The notes beneath the pieces were generated by a model, which was not told the origin of the DNA, searched no databases, and saw only the letters and a list, made by a program, of their open reading frames with translations. Below, piece after piece: positions 55,507-64,000 of a stretch of DNA of 64,000 nucleotides. Made by a program: the position numbers and the translations under genes. Position 1 is the first letter of the stretch. Each line of letters begins with the position of its first letter. Source of the DNA: Falsiroseomonas frigidaquae (GTDB lineage: Bacteria; Pseudomonadota; Alphaproteobacteria; Acetobacterales; Acetobacteraceae); contig NZ_JAAVTX010000003.1 of the NCBI RefSeq assembly GCF_012163145.1, positions 124,001-188,000 of the forward strand, read 5' to 3'.

Positions 55507-58332
55507 ATGAGCGAGGTCGCCGCGATCCCGAACGGTACCGTGGCGGTTCCGCCGGTCGCACCGGGCCAGAAGCGGCTGATCCTGGTGGATGGCTCGGGCT
55601 ACATCTTCCGGGCCTTCCACGCCTTGCCGCCGATGACGCGGCCGGACGGCACGCATGTGAACGCCGTCTTCGGCTTCACCCAGATGCTGTCGCAATTCCT
55701 GTCCCGCCACGCCGCGACGCATATCGCCGTGGTCTTCGACAGCGCGCGGCTGACCTTCCGCAATGATTTCTACCCCGACTACAAGGCGCACCGGCCGGAA
55801 CCGCCGCCGGAGCTGATCCCGCAATTCGCCCTGATCCGCGAAGCGACGGAGGCACTCGGCGTCTGCCAGGCGGAGCAGCCGGGATTCGAGGCGGACGACC
55901 TGATCGCCGCCTATGCCCGCGCCTTCGTGGCGGAGGGCGGCGAGGTCTCCATCGTCTCCTCCGACAAGGACCTGATGCAGCTCATCGGCCCCGGCGTGCA
56001 GATGCTGGACCCGATCAAGCAGAAGCCGATCCGCGAGCCGGAAGTGTTCGAGAAGTTCGGCGTGACCCCGGACAAGGTGGTGGAGGTGCAGGCGCTGGCC
56101 GGCGACAGCACCGACAACGTGCCGGGCGTGCCGGGCATCGGCATCAAGACCGCCGCCCAGCTCATCAACGAGTACGGCGACCTGGAAACGCTGCTCGCCA
56201 ATACGGCGAAGATCAAGCAGCCGAAGCGGCGGGAAGCGCTGGAGCAGAATGCGGAGAAGGCACGCATCAGCAGGCGGCTGGTGCAGCTCGATGCCGACGC
56301 CCCGCTACCCTGCCCGATCGAGAAGATGGAAACCCGCGCGCCGCATCCGCCCACGCTGGAGAAATTCCTGCGCGAGAACGGTTTTCGGAGCCTGCTGGCC
56401 CGCCTCGGCCTTGGGGATGCCAGCGCCGTCACGCGCAACGGCTACCGCCCGCCGGCGCCGGCCGCCGAAATGCCGACGGCCCCCGCCGAGGCGCCGCCCT
56501 TCACGGGGTATGAGACCGTCACCACGCTGGACCGGCTGCGCGCATGGGTGCGGGAGGCGGAGGCTGCGGGCGTCATCGGCTTCGATACGGAAACCGACAA
56601 CCTCAACGCCATGAAGGCCAGCCTGGTTGGCTTCTCGCTGGCCACCGCGCCGGGCCGCGCCTGCTACGTGCCGCTGCGGCATGAGGGCAGCGGCGATCTG
56701 ATGGGCAGCGGCACGCCGGAGCAGATCGACCCGGATGCGGCGATGGAGGAGCTGAAGGGGCTGCTGGAGAACCCGGCGGTCCTCAAGGTGCTGCACAACG
56801 CCAAGTACGACCTGGAAGTGCTGTGCCGCGCGGCGCATGGCGGCATCGCCGTGGCGCCGGTGGATGACACCATGCTGATGTCCTACGCGCTGCGCGCCGG
56901 CAAGCACGGGCACGGCATGGATGAGCTGGCGGGCCAGCACCTCGGCCATAGCTGCATCAGCTACGACAGCTGCACCGGCACCGGGCGCAACCGCATCCCG
57001 TTCAGCAAGGTCGCACTGGACAAGGCCACCGCCTACGCCGCGGAGGATGCCGATGTGACGCTGCGGCTGTGGCACGCGCTGCGGCCCGAACTGCGCCCGG
57101 CCCGCGCGCTGGCGCTGTATGAGCAGGTGGAGCGCCGCATGGTGCCCGTGCTGCGCGACATGGAACTCGCCGGCATCAAGATCGACGCCGCCGAATTGTC
57201 GCGAATTGGCGCCGATTTTGCGGAAAAGCTGGTCCGTTACGAACGCGAGATTCACGAACTCGCCGGCAAGCCCTTCAATGTCGGCTCGCCGAAGCAGCTT
57301 GGGGAAATCCTGTTCGATGACCAAAAGCTGCCGGGCGGCAAGCGCAGCAAGCTGACCGGCGCCTGGGGCACGGATGCCGGTGTGCTGGAGGAGCTGGCGG
57401 CGCAGGGCCACGCTTTGCCGCGCCGGGTGCTGGACTGGCGGCAGATCGCCAAGCTGAAATCCACCTATGTCGATGCGCTGGCCCAGGCGGCGGATGCGCA
57501 GGGGCGGGTGCATACCGATTTCGCCATGGCGCTGACCTCCACCGGGCGGCTGTCCTCCAGCGATCCGAACCTGCAGAACATCCCGGTGCGGACCGAGGAA
57601 GGTGCGCGCATCCGCACAGCCTTCGTGGCGGAGCCGGGGCATGTGCTGCTGGCGGCCGACTACAGCCAGATCGAGCTCCGCATCCTGGCCCATGTCGCTG
57701 ATGTGCCGGCGCTGAAGGAGGCCTTCGCCACCGGCCAGGACATCCATTCCCGCACGGCGGCCGACATCTTCCACCTGGCCCCCGATGCGGTGGACAAGGA
57801 AGCGCGGCGGCGGGCGAAGACGATCAATTTCGGCATCATCTACGGCATGTCCGCCTTCGGCCTCGGCGCGCGGCTGGGCATCGGGCCGGGCGAGGCGCGG
57901 TCGATCATCGATGCCTATTTCGACCAGTACCCCGGCATCCGCGCCTGCATGGAAAAGCTGAAGGAGGATGCACGCACCAACGGCTATGTGCAGACCCCCT
58001 TCGGCCGTAAGCTGTGGATCGCGGACATCGCCAGCAAGGACCCGGTGCGCCGCGGCGGGGCGGAACGCGCCGCCATCAACGCCCCCTTCCAGGGCGGCGC
58101 GGCGGAGGTGATCAAGCGCGCCATGGTGCGCCTGCCCCTGGCGCTGCGCGAAGCCGGCCTCGGCGCGCGGATGCTGCTGCAGGTGCATGACGAGCTGGTG
58201 TTCGAGGTGCCGGAGGCGGAGGTGGAAGCGACCTCCGCCCTGGTGAAGCGCATCATGGAAGGCGTCGCCAGCCTGACCGTGCCGCTGGCGGTCGAGATCG
58301 GGCATGGCAGGTCCTGGGCCGAGGCACACTGA
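55507..58332 (+). CDS. polA: DNA polymerase I
   Basis: A 941-aa repair and Okazaki-fragment polymerase with all three activities. The 5' nuclease domain (about 1-300) opens with LILVDGSGYIFRAFHALPPM. The 3'-5' exonuclease has the intact D-x-E in GFDTETDNLNAM (about D360, E362). The polymerase domain shows motif A DYSQIELRILAH (Asp about 718), motif B RRAKTINFGIIYGMSAFGL and motif C QVHDELVFE (about 892-900). The ATG at 55507 follows the zinc-finger gene stop by one base; the earlier in-frame ATG at 55465 lies inside that gene. Confidence 0.97.
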   Translation: MSEVAAIPNGTVAVPPVAPGQKRLILVDGSGYIFRAFHALPPMTRPDGTHVNAVFGFTQMLSQFLSRHAATHIAVVFDSARLTFRNDFYPDYKAHRPEPPPELIPQFALIREATEALGVCQAEQPGFEADDLIAAYARAFVAEGGEVSIVSSDKDLMQLIGPGVQMLDPIKQKPIREPEVFEKFGVTPDKVVEVQALAGDSTDNVPGVPGIGIKTAAQLINEYGDLETLLANTAKIKQPKRREALEQNAEKARISRRLVQLDADAPLPCPIEKMETRAPHPPTLEKFLRENGFRSLLARLGLGDASAVTRNGYRPPAPAAEMPTAPAEAPPFTGYETVTTLDRLRAWVREAEAAGVIGFDTETDNLNAMKASLVGFSLATAPGRACYVPLRHEGSGDLMGSGTPEQIDPDAAMEELKGLLENPAVLKVLHNAKYDLEVLCRAAHGGIAVAPVDDTMLMSYALRAGKHGHGMDELAGQHLGHSCISYDSCTGTGRNRIPFSKVALDKATAYAAEDADVTLRLWHALRPELRPARALALYEQVERRMVPVLRDMELAGIKIDAAELSRIGADFAEKLVRYEREIHELAGKPFNVGSPKQLGEILFDDQKLPGGKRSKLTGAWGTDAGVLEELAAQGHALPRRVLDWRQIAKLKSTYVDALAQAADAQGRVHTDFAMALTSTGRLSSSDPNLQNIPVRTEEGARIRTAFVAEPGHVLLAADYSQIELRILAHVADVPALKEAFATGQDIHSRTAADIFHLAPDAVDKEARRRAKTINFGIIYGMSAFGLGARLGIGPGEARSIIDAYFDQYPGIRACMEKLKEDARTNGYVQTPFGRKLWIADIASKDPVRRGGAERAAINAPFQGGAAEVIKRAMVRLPLALREAGLGARMLLQVHDELVFEVPEAEVEATSALVKRIMEGVASLTVPLAVEIGHGRSWAEAH

Positions 58333-58415
58333 GCCTGGCGGGCCGGCACCGCCTGATCGCCCCGGGCAGGTTCGGAGACGGCCCCGCTTCACCATAATGT
58401 TCCGCAGGAAGACCG

Positions 58416-59597
58416 ATGCAGTCCGTTGCCATGGATCTCCGGCCGAATCCGAGGGCCTGCGTCATTGGAACCTCGAACAGCGCCGGCGCGGGAAGCTATG
58501 CGGGCGAGCTGGCGCGCGACAGCTGGTTCCGCGGCGTGGAGAACCGCGCCCTGGGGTTCTGTACGAGCGATCTCTTTGCCTTTCGCAAGGTCAGCCTGGA
58601 TTTCGCCGAATTCGACCTCTGCATCCTGGACTTCGCCCCGAATGATGGCGCGCTGCTGGCCGGCAAGCGCCTGGACACGGACCGGATCGAGCAGGCGCTG
58701 ACCTCCGCGATCTCCGAGATCTCGCGGGCCGGTTGCCTGCCCGTCCTCATGATCCTGCCGATCGTCAACCTGATGCCCGAAGGCCGGGGGATACGCCGCC
58801 TCTGCACGAAGATCGCGGAACGCCATGGCATTCCCTTCTTCGACGGATTCGCCTTCCTGAACCGCCTGCTGGCGGTCGAAGCGGATGCGCCGCAACCCGG
58901 CCTGTTCAAGGACCGGATGCACTACACGCTGCCGGTCGCCAAATTCATCGGCGAATGCCTGGCTGACGCGCTGCGCCAGCTCTGGGCGGGGCCCATCGCC
59001 TTCGACGCGCCATTGACCACGGCCAGGGGGAACGACCACAGCTTCCTGCCCGCCGAGGTCCTGTTCCCGGACCATCCGATCGTTCACAGCAGAACCGCCA
59101 TGGTCGAGACGAAGCTCGTGCATCTGACGGGCGATACGACGCTGCGCCTGAAGGTCCCGGCCGGCAGCGAGATCACCTCGCTGGTCGCCAATTTCCCGCG
59201 CTGCCGCGGCGTGCTGTCGATCACTGGCGAGGGCACGACGCGCCTCGGCATTTCCAGCTCGACCTTCACCGACGATCCCGCCGCGAAGATGACACTCGGG
59301 ATCTACCCGCTTCCCGCCACGGTGCGGTCGATCGACGGTGAGATTGAACTGGCCCTCACGGCGGCCGGCCCGGCCGAGCATTCCGTGGGCGCTCCGGCAT
59401 CCCCCCTCGACAGCGCCAGCCTGATGATCGCCGGGCTGGTCGGACGCGGGCCGCGCGGCCTGGTACCGATGCGGCGCATGCTGCCCGACGCCGTGGAACT
59501 CGGCGCGTTCATCCCGGATGAGCGGCTGGTGGCCGCGAGGGCCCGGCTCGCCCCGCCCACCGCCTTCGTCACGACCGGCAAGCTCGGCTACGACTAG
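58416..59597 (+). CDS. SGNH-hydrolase-like protein with C-terminal beta domain, unknown function
   Basis: A 393-aa protein. Residues about 14-190 resemble an SGNH/GDSL fold: CVIGTSNSAGAGSY (block I Ser position), LCILDFAPNDGALL (block III Asn/Asp) and FKDRMHYTLPVAKFIG (block V Asp-x-x-His). Residues about 200-390 are beta-rich with no motif I recognise. No signal peptide or membrane helix. AGGAAG precedes the ATG. It could act on a glycan or acyl ester, but it is unlinked to neighbours by function. Confidence 0.7.
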   Translation: MQSVAMDLRPNPRACVIGTSNSAGAGSYAGELARDSWFRGVENRALGFCTSDLFAFRKVSLDFAEFDLCILDFAPNDGALLAGKRLDTDRIEQALTSAISEISRAGCLPVLMILPIVNLMPEGRGIRRLCTKIAERHGIPFFDGFAFLNRLLAVEADAPQPGLFKDRMHYTLPVAKFIGECLADALRQLWAGPIAFDAPLTTARGNDHSFLPAEVLFPDHPIVHSRTAMVETKLVHLTGDTTLRLKVPAGSEITSLVANFPRCRGVLSITGEGTTRLGISSSTFTDDPAAKMTLGIYPLPATVRSIDGEIELALTAAGPAEHSVGAPASPLDSASLMIAGLVGRGPRGLVPMRRMLPDAVELGAFIPDERLVAARARLAPPTAFVTTGKLGYD

Positions 59598-59771
59598 GCC
59601 GCGCGCGAGGCATGGCAGTGAGCGCAACCGGGCGATGCAGCCGCCACCGGTCTGCCCCCGGCCAGGCGCGGCTGGTCGGATCGGCGGGCCCGCCTATAGT
59701 CGGTGGCAAATCCAAGAGAGTGCGCCATGCAACACCAGCCGAGCGCCGTCCCAGCGGCCGGGGTGACCTGA

Positions 59772-60977
59772 ATGTCCGCGGTCACGCAGGATGCCGTGCC
59801 CCTCCGCTGGACCCAGCCGGAGCGGCGCACCCTCGGCGCCATCGGCGCGGCGCATGCCGTCAGCCATCTGCACATCCTGGTGCTGCCGCCGCTGTTCCCG
59901 CTGCTGCAGGCCCGCCTTGGCGTCAGCTTCATCGAGCTGGGCCTGGCGATCACGCTGTTCAGCATCGTGTCGGCGCTGACCCAGGCGCCGATGGGCTTCC
60001 TGGTGGACCGGATCGGGCCGCGGCGGGTGCTGGCGGCGGGGCTGGTGGTGGGCGGCGCGGCCTTCGGGCTGGTCGGGCTTTCGCCGAGCTATCCGATGGT
60101 GCTGGTGGCCGGCGCGCTCGCCGGGCTGGCGAACGCCGTCTACCACCCTTCGGACTACGCCATCCTCAACACCGTGATGGCCGGGCCGCGCATGGGGCGG
60201 GCCTTTTCGCTGCATACCTTTGCCGGTTTCGCCGGGGGCGCCGTGGCGCCCTTCATGATGCTCGGGCTGGCCAGCTGGCTCGGCCTGTCCGGCGCGCTGC
60301 TGGTGGCGGGCGGCATCGCCTGGCTGGTGGCCGTCTGGGTGCTGGCAACCTGCCCGCCGGACCCGGTGAAGGGCGTCGCGCCGAAGGCGGTGGCCGGGCA
60401 GCAGACGCGGGTGCTGAACTCCGCGGTGATCTCGCTCACCGGCTTCTTCGTGCTGATCTCGCTATCCGTCGGCGGCATGAACGCCTTCGCCATCGCGGCC
60501 CTGGTGGCGGCGGGCGGCATGAGCCTCGGCATGGCTTCCACCGCGCTGACGGCGCTGCTGGCGGGTTCCGCCGCCGGCGTGCTGATCGGCGGCGCGCTGG
60601 CGGATCGGGCGAAGCGGCACGGGCTGGTGGCGATGGGCGGTTTCGGGCTGGCAGGGGTGCTGACCATCGGCGTCGGGCTGCTGGCCCTGCCAGGCTGGCT
60701 GGTGGTGGTGGTCCTGGGGCTGGCGGGGATCATGACCGGTCTCTGCATGCCGTCCCGCGACATGATGGTTCGCGCCGCCGCGCCGCCCGGCCAGGCCGGC
60801 GCGGTGTTCGGCATTGTCTCCACCGGCTTCAACATCGGCGGCATGATCGCCCCGCCGATGTTCGGCTGGCTGGTGGATAGCGGGCGGCCGGAGGCGGTGT
60901 TCCTGCTCGGCGGCGCCTTCATGCTGGCGACCGCGACGATGGCCCTGGCGCAGGAGATGCGGCGCAAGGCTATTTGA
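59772..60977 (+). CDS. MFS transporter
   Basis: A 401-aa integral membrane protein with about 12 hydrophobic segments in two halves, and a signature loop after TM2 ([15 protein letters not shown]) plus its repeat in the second half ([16 protein letters not shown]). It resembles small single-component major facilitator exporters or sugar/organic anion carriers; the substrate is not apparent. Its 3' end overlaps the convergent DUF3140 gene by 8 bases. Confidence 0.88.
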   Translation: MSAVTQDAVPLRWTQPERRTLGAIGAAHAVSHLHILVLPPLFPLLQARLGVSFIELGLAITLFSIVSALTQAPMGFLVDRIGPRRVLAAGLVVGGAAFGLVGLSPSYPMVLVAGALAGLANAVYHPSDYAILNTVMAGPRMGRAFSLHTFAGFAGGAVAPFMMLGLASWLGLSGALLVAGGIAWLVAVWVLATCPPDPVKGVAPKAVAGQQTRVLNSAVISLTGFFVLISLSVGGMNAFAIAALVAAGGMSLGMASTALTALLAGSAAGVLIGGALADRAKRHGLVAMGGFGLAGVLTIGVGLLALPGWLVVVVLGLAGIMTGLCMPSRDMMVRAAAPPGQAGAVFGIVSTGFNIGGMIAPPMFGWLVDSGRPEAVFLLGGAFMLATATMALAQEMRRKAI

Positions 60978-61317
60978 GCGGGTCGTGGCCCCAGTTCATC
61001 AGGCTGTAGCGCCAGCGGGAGGTTTCGACATTCTCCGCCGGGCCGCCCTGGGCGAGGTGACGGTGCACATAGCCGGTGACCTTGCGCATATGGGCGTGGT
61101 CCTCCGCGGTCAGATCCGCCTGGCGCTTGCGGCGGATTTCCAGGATGCGGCGGCCGGATTGGTGGCCGACGGATTCCGATTCACCCTCGGCATGGAAGCC
61201 GACGGAGGCGCTGTCCTCCGTTGCCAGCCAGCGCTCCAGCTCCGCCGGCGCCATGTTCACGGCCGCCTGGAAATCGTGGCGGATGGCGGCTTCGTCATCT
61301 GAATCGATTTTCGCCAT
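60970..61317 (-). CDS. DUF3140 domain protein
   Basis: A 115-aa soluble protein. The conserved pieces [38 protein letters not shown] and [16 protein letters not shown] match the DUF3140 family, small proteins often next to stress genes; [14 protein letters not shown] is its usual C-terminus. GGAGG lies 8 bases before the ATG at 61317. Function unknown. Confidence 0.85.
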   Translation of the reverse strand: MAKIDSDDEAAIRHDFQAAVNMAPAELERWLATEDSASVGFHAEGESESVGHQSGRRILEIRRKRQADLTAEDHAHMRKVTGYVHRHLAQGGPAENVETSRWRYSLMNWGHDPLK

Positions 61318-61374
61318 GGCGCGATCCTCCCATGCTGGGAACGGCGGCAAGGCTGGCGGGTTTCGGCGCGCCGG

Positions 61375-61761
61375 CTATGCGGCGGAAGGGCCGGGCGGCA
61401 GCCGCTCGAACAGGCCCATCCGCAGGCTGCGGGCGATGCGCCGGGCGCGTTCGATGAAGGCCTGCGCCGTCGCCTCCGGGAACAGGTCCCGGCAACTGCC
61501 CTCGAACAGTGCCAGCCAGGCATCGAACATGGCCGGCGTCAGCCCGGGCAGGCGCAGATGCGCGCTGTAGGGGTCGCCGTGATAGGCGCCGCTGCGCAGC
61601 ATCACCGCGGACCAGAAGCGGCGCAGCTTTTCCAGATGGGCGTCCCACTCCGCGCCGATCGCGGCCTGGAACACCGGGCCGAGGGACGGGTCGCGGCGGA
61701 CCCGGGCGTAGAAGTGGTCCACGAGGCTGGCGATCTGCGCATCCGTGATCTGCACGCTCAC
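61375..61761 (-). CDS. Group III truncated hemoglobin
   Basis: A 128-aa single-domain globin of the 2-on-2 type. LVDHFYARVRRDPSLGPVF opens helix A/B, EKLRRFWSAVMLRSGAYHGDPYSAHLRLPGL contributes the distal region and the proximal His (in SAHLRLP), and FDAWLALFEGSCRDLF follows, as in group III. Likely detoxifies NO or senses oxygen. Starts at a GTG overlapping the stop of the small membrane gene (GTGA), in a unit under an NsrR-like operator. Confidence 0.85.
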   Translation of the reverse strand: MSVQITDAQIASLVDHFYARVRRDPSLGPVFQAAIGAEWDAHLEKLRRFWSAVMLRSGAYHGDPYSAHLRLPGLTPAMFDAWLALFEGSCRDLFPEATAQAFIERARRIARSLRMGLFERLPPGPSAA

Positions 61762-61910
61762 AGGAAGGGCAGCACGGCGAGCACCGCCACCAGGTTCCAG
61801 ACCAGCATGTTGACCAGGGTGCGCAGCATGACGCGGCTGTCCTGGTCCTCGATGTGCAGCGCGTCGCTGGCGAGGTTGCCGGGCAGCAGGAACAGACCGA
61901 TGGGGCTCAT
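61758..61910 (-). CDS. Small membrane protein of the NO-response unit, 50 aa
   Basis: A short gene with AGGAGG at ideal distance from its ATG (61910). It encodes MSPIGLFLLPGNLASDALHI, then a charged middle (EDQDSRVMLRT) and a hydrophobic C-terminal segment (LVNMLVWNLVAVLAVLPFL), so one membrane helix. It is coupled to the truncated hemoglobin by a 4-base overlap and lies first after the NsrR-type site. Small proteins in this position accompany NsrR/globin pairs in other alphaproteobacteria as I recall; function unknown. Confidence 0.72.
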   Translation of the reverse strand: MSPIGLFLLPGNLASDALHIEDQDSRVMLRTLVNMLVWNLVAVLAVLPFL

Positions 61911-61921
61911 CGCAGCCTCCT

Positions 61922-61944
61922 AAGATGTATTGTCCATACATCTT
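61922..61944. promoter_or_regulatory. NsrR-type operator
   Basis: Half-sites AAGATGTAT and ATACATCTT form a perfect 9+9 palindrome with a 5-base centre, matching the NsrR consensus (AAGATG-[CT]-AT...). It lies between the divergent globin unit and the Rrf2 regulator gene and would let the regulator repress both until NO damages its cluster. Confidence 0.85.
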
Positions 61945-61970
61945 ATGCCCCGCGACGCTTGCAAAGCAAT

Positions 61971-61987
61971 ATGAAAAATGCATCTTT
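61971..61987. promoter_or_regulatory. Second NsrR-like half-site next to the regulator start
   Basis: The stretch ATGAAAAATGCATCTTT contains one perfect NsrR half-site (AAGATGCAT read on the minus strand) with a degenerate partner, 6 bases before the regulator ATG. Consistent with autorepression. Confidence 0.55.
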
Positions 61988-61992
61988 AAACC

Positions 61993-62424
61993 ATGCGCCT
62001 CACCACCCTCACCGACTACGCCCTCCGCATGCTGGTCCACCTGGCGGTCGCGCCGGAGGGGCGGGCGACCATCGCGGCGGTGGCGGAAGCCTTCGGCATT
62101 TCCGAGAACCACCTGATGAAGGTGGCACATCAGCTCGGCCAGTCCGGCCATATCCTGACCCTGCGCGGCCGTGGCGGCGGGCTGGCGCTGGCCCGGCCGG
62201 CGGAGGCGATCACGGTGGGGGATGTGGTGCGGCGGATGGAGCCGGACCTGGCGCTGGTGCCCTGCATGGGCGGCGGCGCCTGCGCCATCCTGCCCGCCTG
62301 CCGCCTGAAACAGGCGCTGCATCAGGCCAGGGCGGCCTTCCTGGCGGTGCTGGATGGCACCACCCTGGCCGATATCGCGCAGCCCCAGGCGGAACTGCGC
62401 GAATTGCTCGGCCTGCCCGCCTGA
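61993..62424 (+). CDS. nsrR: Rrf2-family regulator, NsrR-like
   Basis: A 143-aa winged-helix regulator. DYALRMLVHLAVAP and the recognition helix ISENHLMKVAHQLGQ are typical, followed by LRGRGGGLALARPAEAITVGDVVR. Three Cys (91, 97, 103) in PCMGGGACAILPAC occupy the iron-sulfur ligand positions of NsrR. It should release DNA when NO nitrosylates the cluster. Divergent from the globin unit with a consensus operator between. The last base of its stop codon is the first base of a palindromic repeat element. Confidence 0.88.
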   Translation: MRLTTLTDYALRMLVHLAVAPEGRATIAAVAEAFGISENHLMKVAHQLGQSGHILTLRGRGGGLALARPAEAITVGDVVRRMEPDLALVPCMGGGACAILPACRLKQALHQARAAFLAVLDGTTLADIAQPQAELRELLGLPA

Positions 62425-62557
62425 TACTAAATCCCATTGATGGGAACCTGCGCCCGCCGAAAGGCGGGCGAGCGGCCGAATGGCCGCCGCGCCAAGTGGC
62501 GCGTAGCCAAGCCGGCGATTGAGGCTGTGATCGGTCACGATCAACGGGATTTGGTAT
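62424..62557. repeat. Palindromic MITE-like element, long form
   Basis: A 134-bp element with inverted ends ATACTAAATCCC (62424-62435) and GGGATTTGGTAT (62546-62557), sharing the GGAACCTGCGCCCGCCGAA, GGCGGGCGAGCGGCCGAA and GATCGGTCACGATC blocks with the 91-bp copy at 13739-13829. It has an extra internal block of about 40 bp with GGCGC palindromes. Non-coding; ends 3 bases before the stop codon of the convergent SDR gene. Confidence 0.75.
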
Positions 62558-62560
62558 GAC

Positions 62561-63328
62561 TCAGCTCATGCTGGCGGTCACGCCGCCATCGACGAACAGC
62601 AGCTGCCCCGAGACGAAGTCCGACGCCGGCGAGGCCAGGAACACCGCGGTCCCGGCGATCTCCTCCGGGTCCGCATAGCGCCCGGCCGGGCAGCGGCGCT
62701 GCACCATGGCAAGCCATTCCGGGTTGGTCAGCAGTGCCTTGTTCATCTCCGTGTCGAACCAGCCCGGCCCGATCGCATTGCACTGGATGTTCCAGGGCCC
62801 GAGTTCCACCGCCAGCGCCCGGATGAACATCTTCAAGCCCCCCTTGGCCGAGGCATAGGGCGTGATGGTGGCGCGGCCGAGGTCGCTGGCCAGGCTGCCG
62901 GTGGCGATCACCTTGCCACGGCGGCGTTCCTTCATCCCCGGCACGATCAGGCGGGACAGCCGCCACAGCGCCGTCAGATGCGTGTCGATCACGCTGTGCC
63001 AGCCTTCCTCCGTCGTCTCCTCGATCGGCGCGCGGTGCTGGTTGCCGGCGTTGTGCAGCAGGATGTCGATCGGCCCGAGGCCAGCCACCGCCGCCTCCAC
63101 CGCGCGCCCATCCGTCACGTCGAAGGCGCTGATCCGGCAGGCGAGGCCCTCGGCCCGAAGCGACTCGGCCTGCGCCTCCAGCGTCGCGGCATTGCGGCCG
63201 TTCAGGATCACCTCCGCCCCCGCCTGGGCCAGCCCGCGCGACATGGCGGCGCCGAGGCCGCGGGACGCGCCCGTGACCAGCGCGACCCGTCCGGTCAGGT
63301 CGAAGCGTTGCATATGAACCTGGTGCAT
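62561..63328 (-). CDS. SDR-family oxidoreductase (gluconate 5-dehydrogenase-like)
   Basis: A 255-aa short-chain dehydrogenase. Cofactor motif VTGASRGLGAAMSRGL with NGRNAATLE after it, LLHNAGNQHRAPIEE, catalytic Ser in VIATGSLASD, YxxxK in TPYASAKGGLK and a C-terminal SGQLLFVDGGVTASM. The Arg after the glycine motif suggests NADP. Closest in form to gluconate 5-dehydrogenase/3-oxoacyl reductases; the substrate is open. The ATG at 63313 is an alternative start removing five residues. Confidence 0.85.
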   Translation of the reverse strand: MHQVHMQRFDLTGRVALVTGASRGLGAAMSRGLAQAGAEVILNGRNAATLEAQAESLRAEGLACRISAFDVTDGRAVEAAVAGLGPIDILLHNAGNQHRAPIEETTEEGWHSVIDTHLTALWRLSRLIVPGMKERRRGKVIATGSLASDLGRATITPYASAKGGLKMFIRALAVELGPWNIQCNAIGPGWFDTEMNKALLTNPEWLAMVQRRCPAGRYADPEEIAGTAVFLASPASDFVSGQLLFVDGGVTASMS

Positions 63329-63408
63329 GACTTTCGTTTCCCCCTTGCGCGCCGCAGTCTGGCGGCTGACACCGCGACGGTCCAGGAGCCCCCCCGAGAG
63401 CCACGAGG

Positions 63409-64000
63409 ATGTTCGCCCGCATGATCCCGCATGACTACGAAGCCGGCTTCGCCAAGGCGCGGCTGCGTGACCCGGAGATGGCGGAGACCTATCTGCGGCA
63501 CACCAGGCTGGGCGATCCGCTGGCCGATGCGGCGCTGGCCGCGATGGCGGAAAGCGGGCGGCGGGACTGGATCAGCCTCGGCATCGAGCAGGGGCCGGCC
63601 GCGCTGGCCGAGGCACCGGAGGCGGTGCGCGCCTTCTTCAACGAAGCCGAGCGTGTGCCGGACTGGTTCGACCCGGCCGCCACGCTGGCCGGCTGCCGCG
63701 CCTTCCACGGCAATTCGGAGATGCTGCTGGGCGCCTTCGTCGGGGCCGTGCTGATCGAGGGTTTCTCGACCCTCATCAGCAAATCCTTCGCCATCACCGG
63801 GCGGGTGACGGACCAGGGCGTGCGCAGGCTGAAGCAGAACAACCGGCATCTGGTGGAGATCTTCATGCCGGGCGGCCTCGACCGGCAGGGCGACGGCTGG
63901 AAACTCTCGGTCCGCATCCGGCTGATGCACGCCCGGGTCCGCCAGCTTCTATCCGCCTCCGAGGAATGGGACGAGGCCGCCTGGGGCACGCCGCTGCACG
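63409..64000 (+). CDS. MpaB-family oxygenase (DUF2236), partial at window end
   Basis: The first about 197 residues of an open frame that continues past the window edge. It carries YEAGFAKARLRDPEMAETYL, FNEAERVPDWFDPA, CRAFHGNSEMLLGAFVGAVL, and NRHLVEIFMPGG with RIRLMHARVRQLL, the histidine- and arginine-bearing pieces of the heme-dependent latex-clearing/MpaB-type oxygenase domain. The ATG at 63421 is an alternative start. Divergent from the SDR gene across about 80 bases. Confidence 0.8.
   Translation, partial: MFARMIPHDYEAGFAKARLRDPEMAETYLRHTRLGDPLADAALAAMAESGRRDWISLGIEQGPAALAEAPEAVRAFFNEAERVPDWFDPAATLAGCRAFHGNSEMLLGAFVGAVLIEGFSTLISKSFAITGRVTDQGVRRLKQNNRHLVEIFMPGGLDRQGDGWKLSVRIRLMHARVRQLLSASEEWDEAAWGTPLH

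Overview
The window is a high-GC, densely packed stretch of bacterial chromosome. Gene content (C30 carotenoid genes on the squalene route, TRAP and Bug transporters, NsrR-type regulation, a pbpC/alpha-2-macroglobulin pair) and strong G/C third-position bias point to an alphaproteobacterium. An Acetobacteraceae of the pink Roseomonas/Rubritepida kind is the best guess, inferred from gene content only.

Layout. 0-9 kb: PfkB-family sugar kinase, RluA-type pseudouridine synthase, then penicillin-binding protein 1C with its usual partner, a thioester-type alpha-2-macroglobulin. 9.2-22.5 kb: an unusual surface or secretion island. It holds a UDP-glucuronate decarboxylase (UDP-xylose synthase), a type I secretion ABC transporter with degenerate C39 domain, its HlyD adaptor, two SAM methyltransferases, two translationally coupled TPR/GT41 (O-GlcNAc-transferase-like) glycosyltransferases and, divergent from them, a 1065-residue protein built almost wholly of Thr-rich octapeptides (consensus A-L-T-T-T-Q-[IVL]-[AG]). 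I read the island as a candidate system for making, glycosylating and exporting a giant repeat protein. 22.6-33.1 kb: tRNA-Leu, a GNAT acetyltransferase, and a minus-strand C30 carotenoid operon (crtN-like, crtP-like, acyltransferase, glycosyltransferase, fused hpnC-hpnD, hpnE, aldehyde dehydrogenase).

33-41.7 kb: acyl-CoA dehydrogenase with an amine-oxidising flavoenzyme, a mutarotase, then a hexuronate oxidation operon (TRAP dctP-dctQ-dctM, SMP-30 lactonase, uronate dehydrogenase) behind a promoter overlapped by a GntR-like palindrome. 42-55 kb: mixed catabolism: amidase and cupin, ethanolamine ammonia-lyase eutBC, split TPP decarboxylase with a 2-hydroxyacid dehydrogenase and gamma-glutamyltransferase, Bug receptor, enoyl-CoA hydratase, D-tartrate-dehydratase-like enolase-superfamily enzyme with a PrpF-like isomerase, and a lipoprotein hydrolase. 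55-64 kb: zinc-finger protein, polA, an SGNH-like protein, an MFS transporter, DUF3140, an NO-response module (small membrane protein, truncated hemoglobin, NsrR-like regulator with a palindromic operator), an SDR and a partial MpaB-family oxygenase.

Two small genes below the usual size cutoff (51 and 50 aa) are called on strong Shine-Dalgarno sequences and context. Spacers carry many G/C-rich palindromes. One palindromic element with inverted ends ATACCAAATCCC/GGGATTTGGTAT occurs twice, 49 kb apart, each time touching a stop codon. Functions are assigned by motif reading without database searches.
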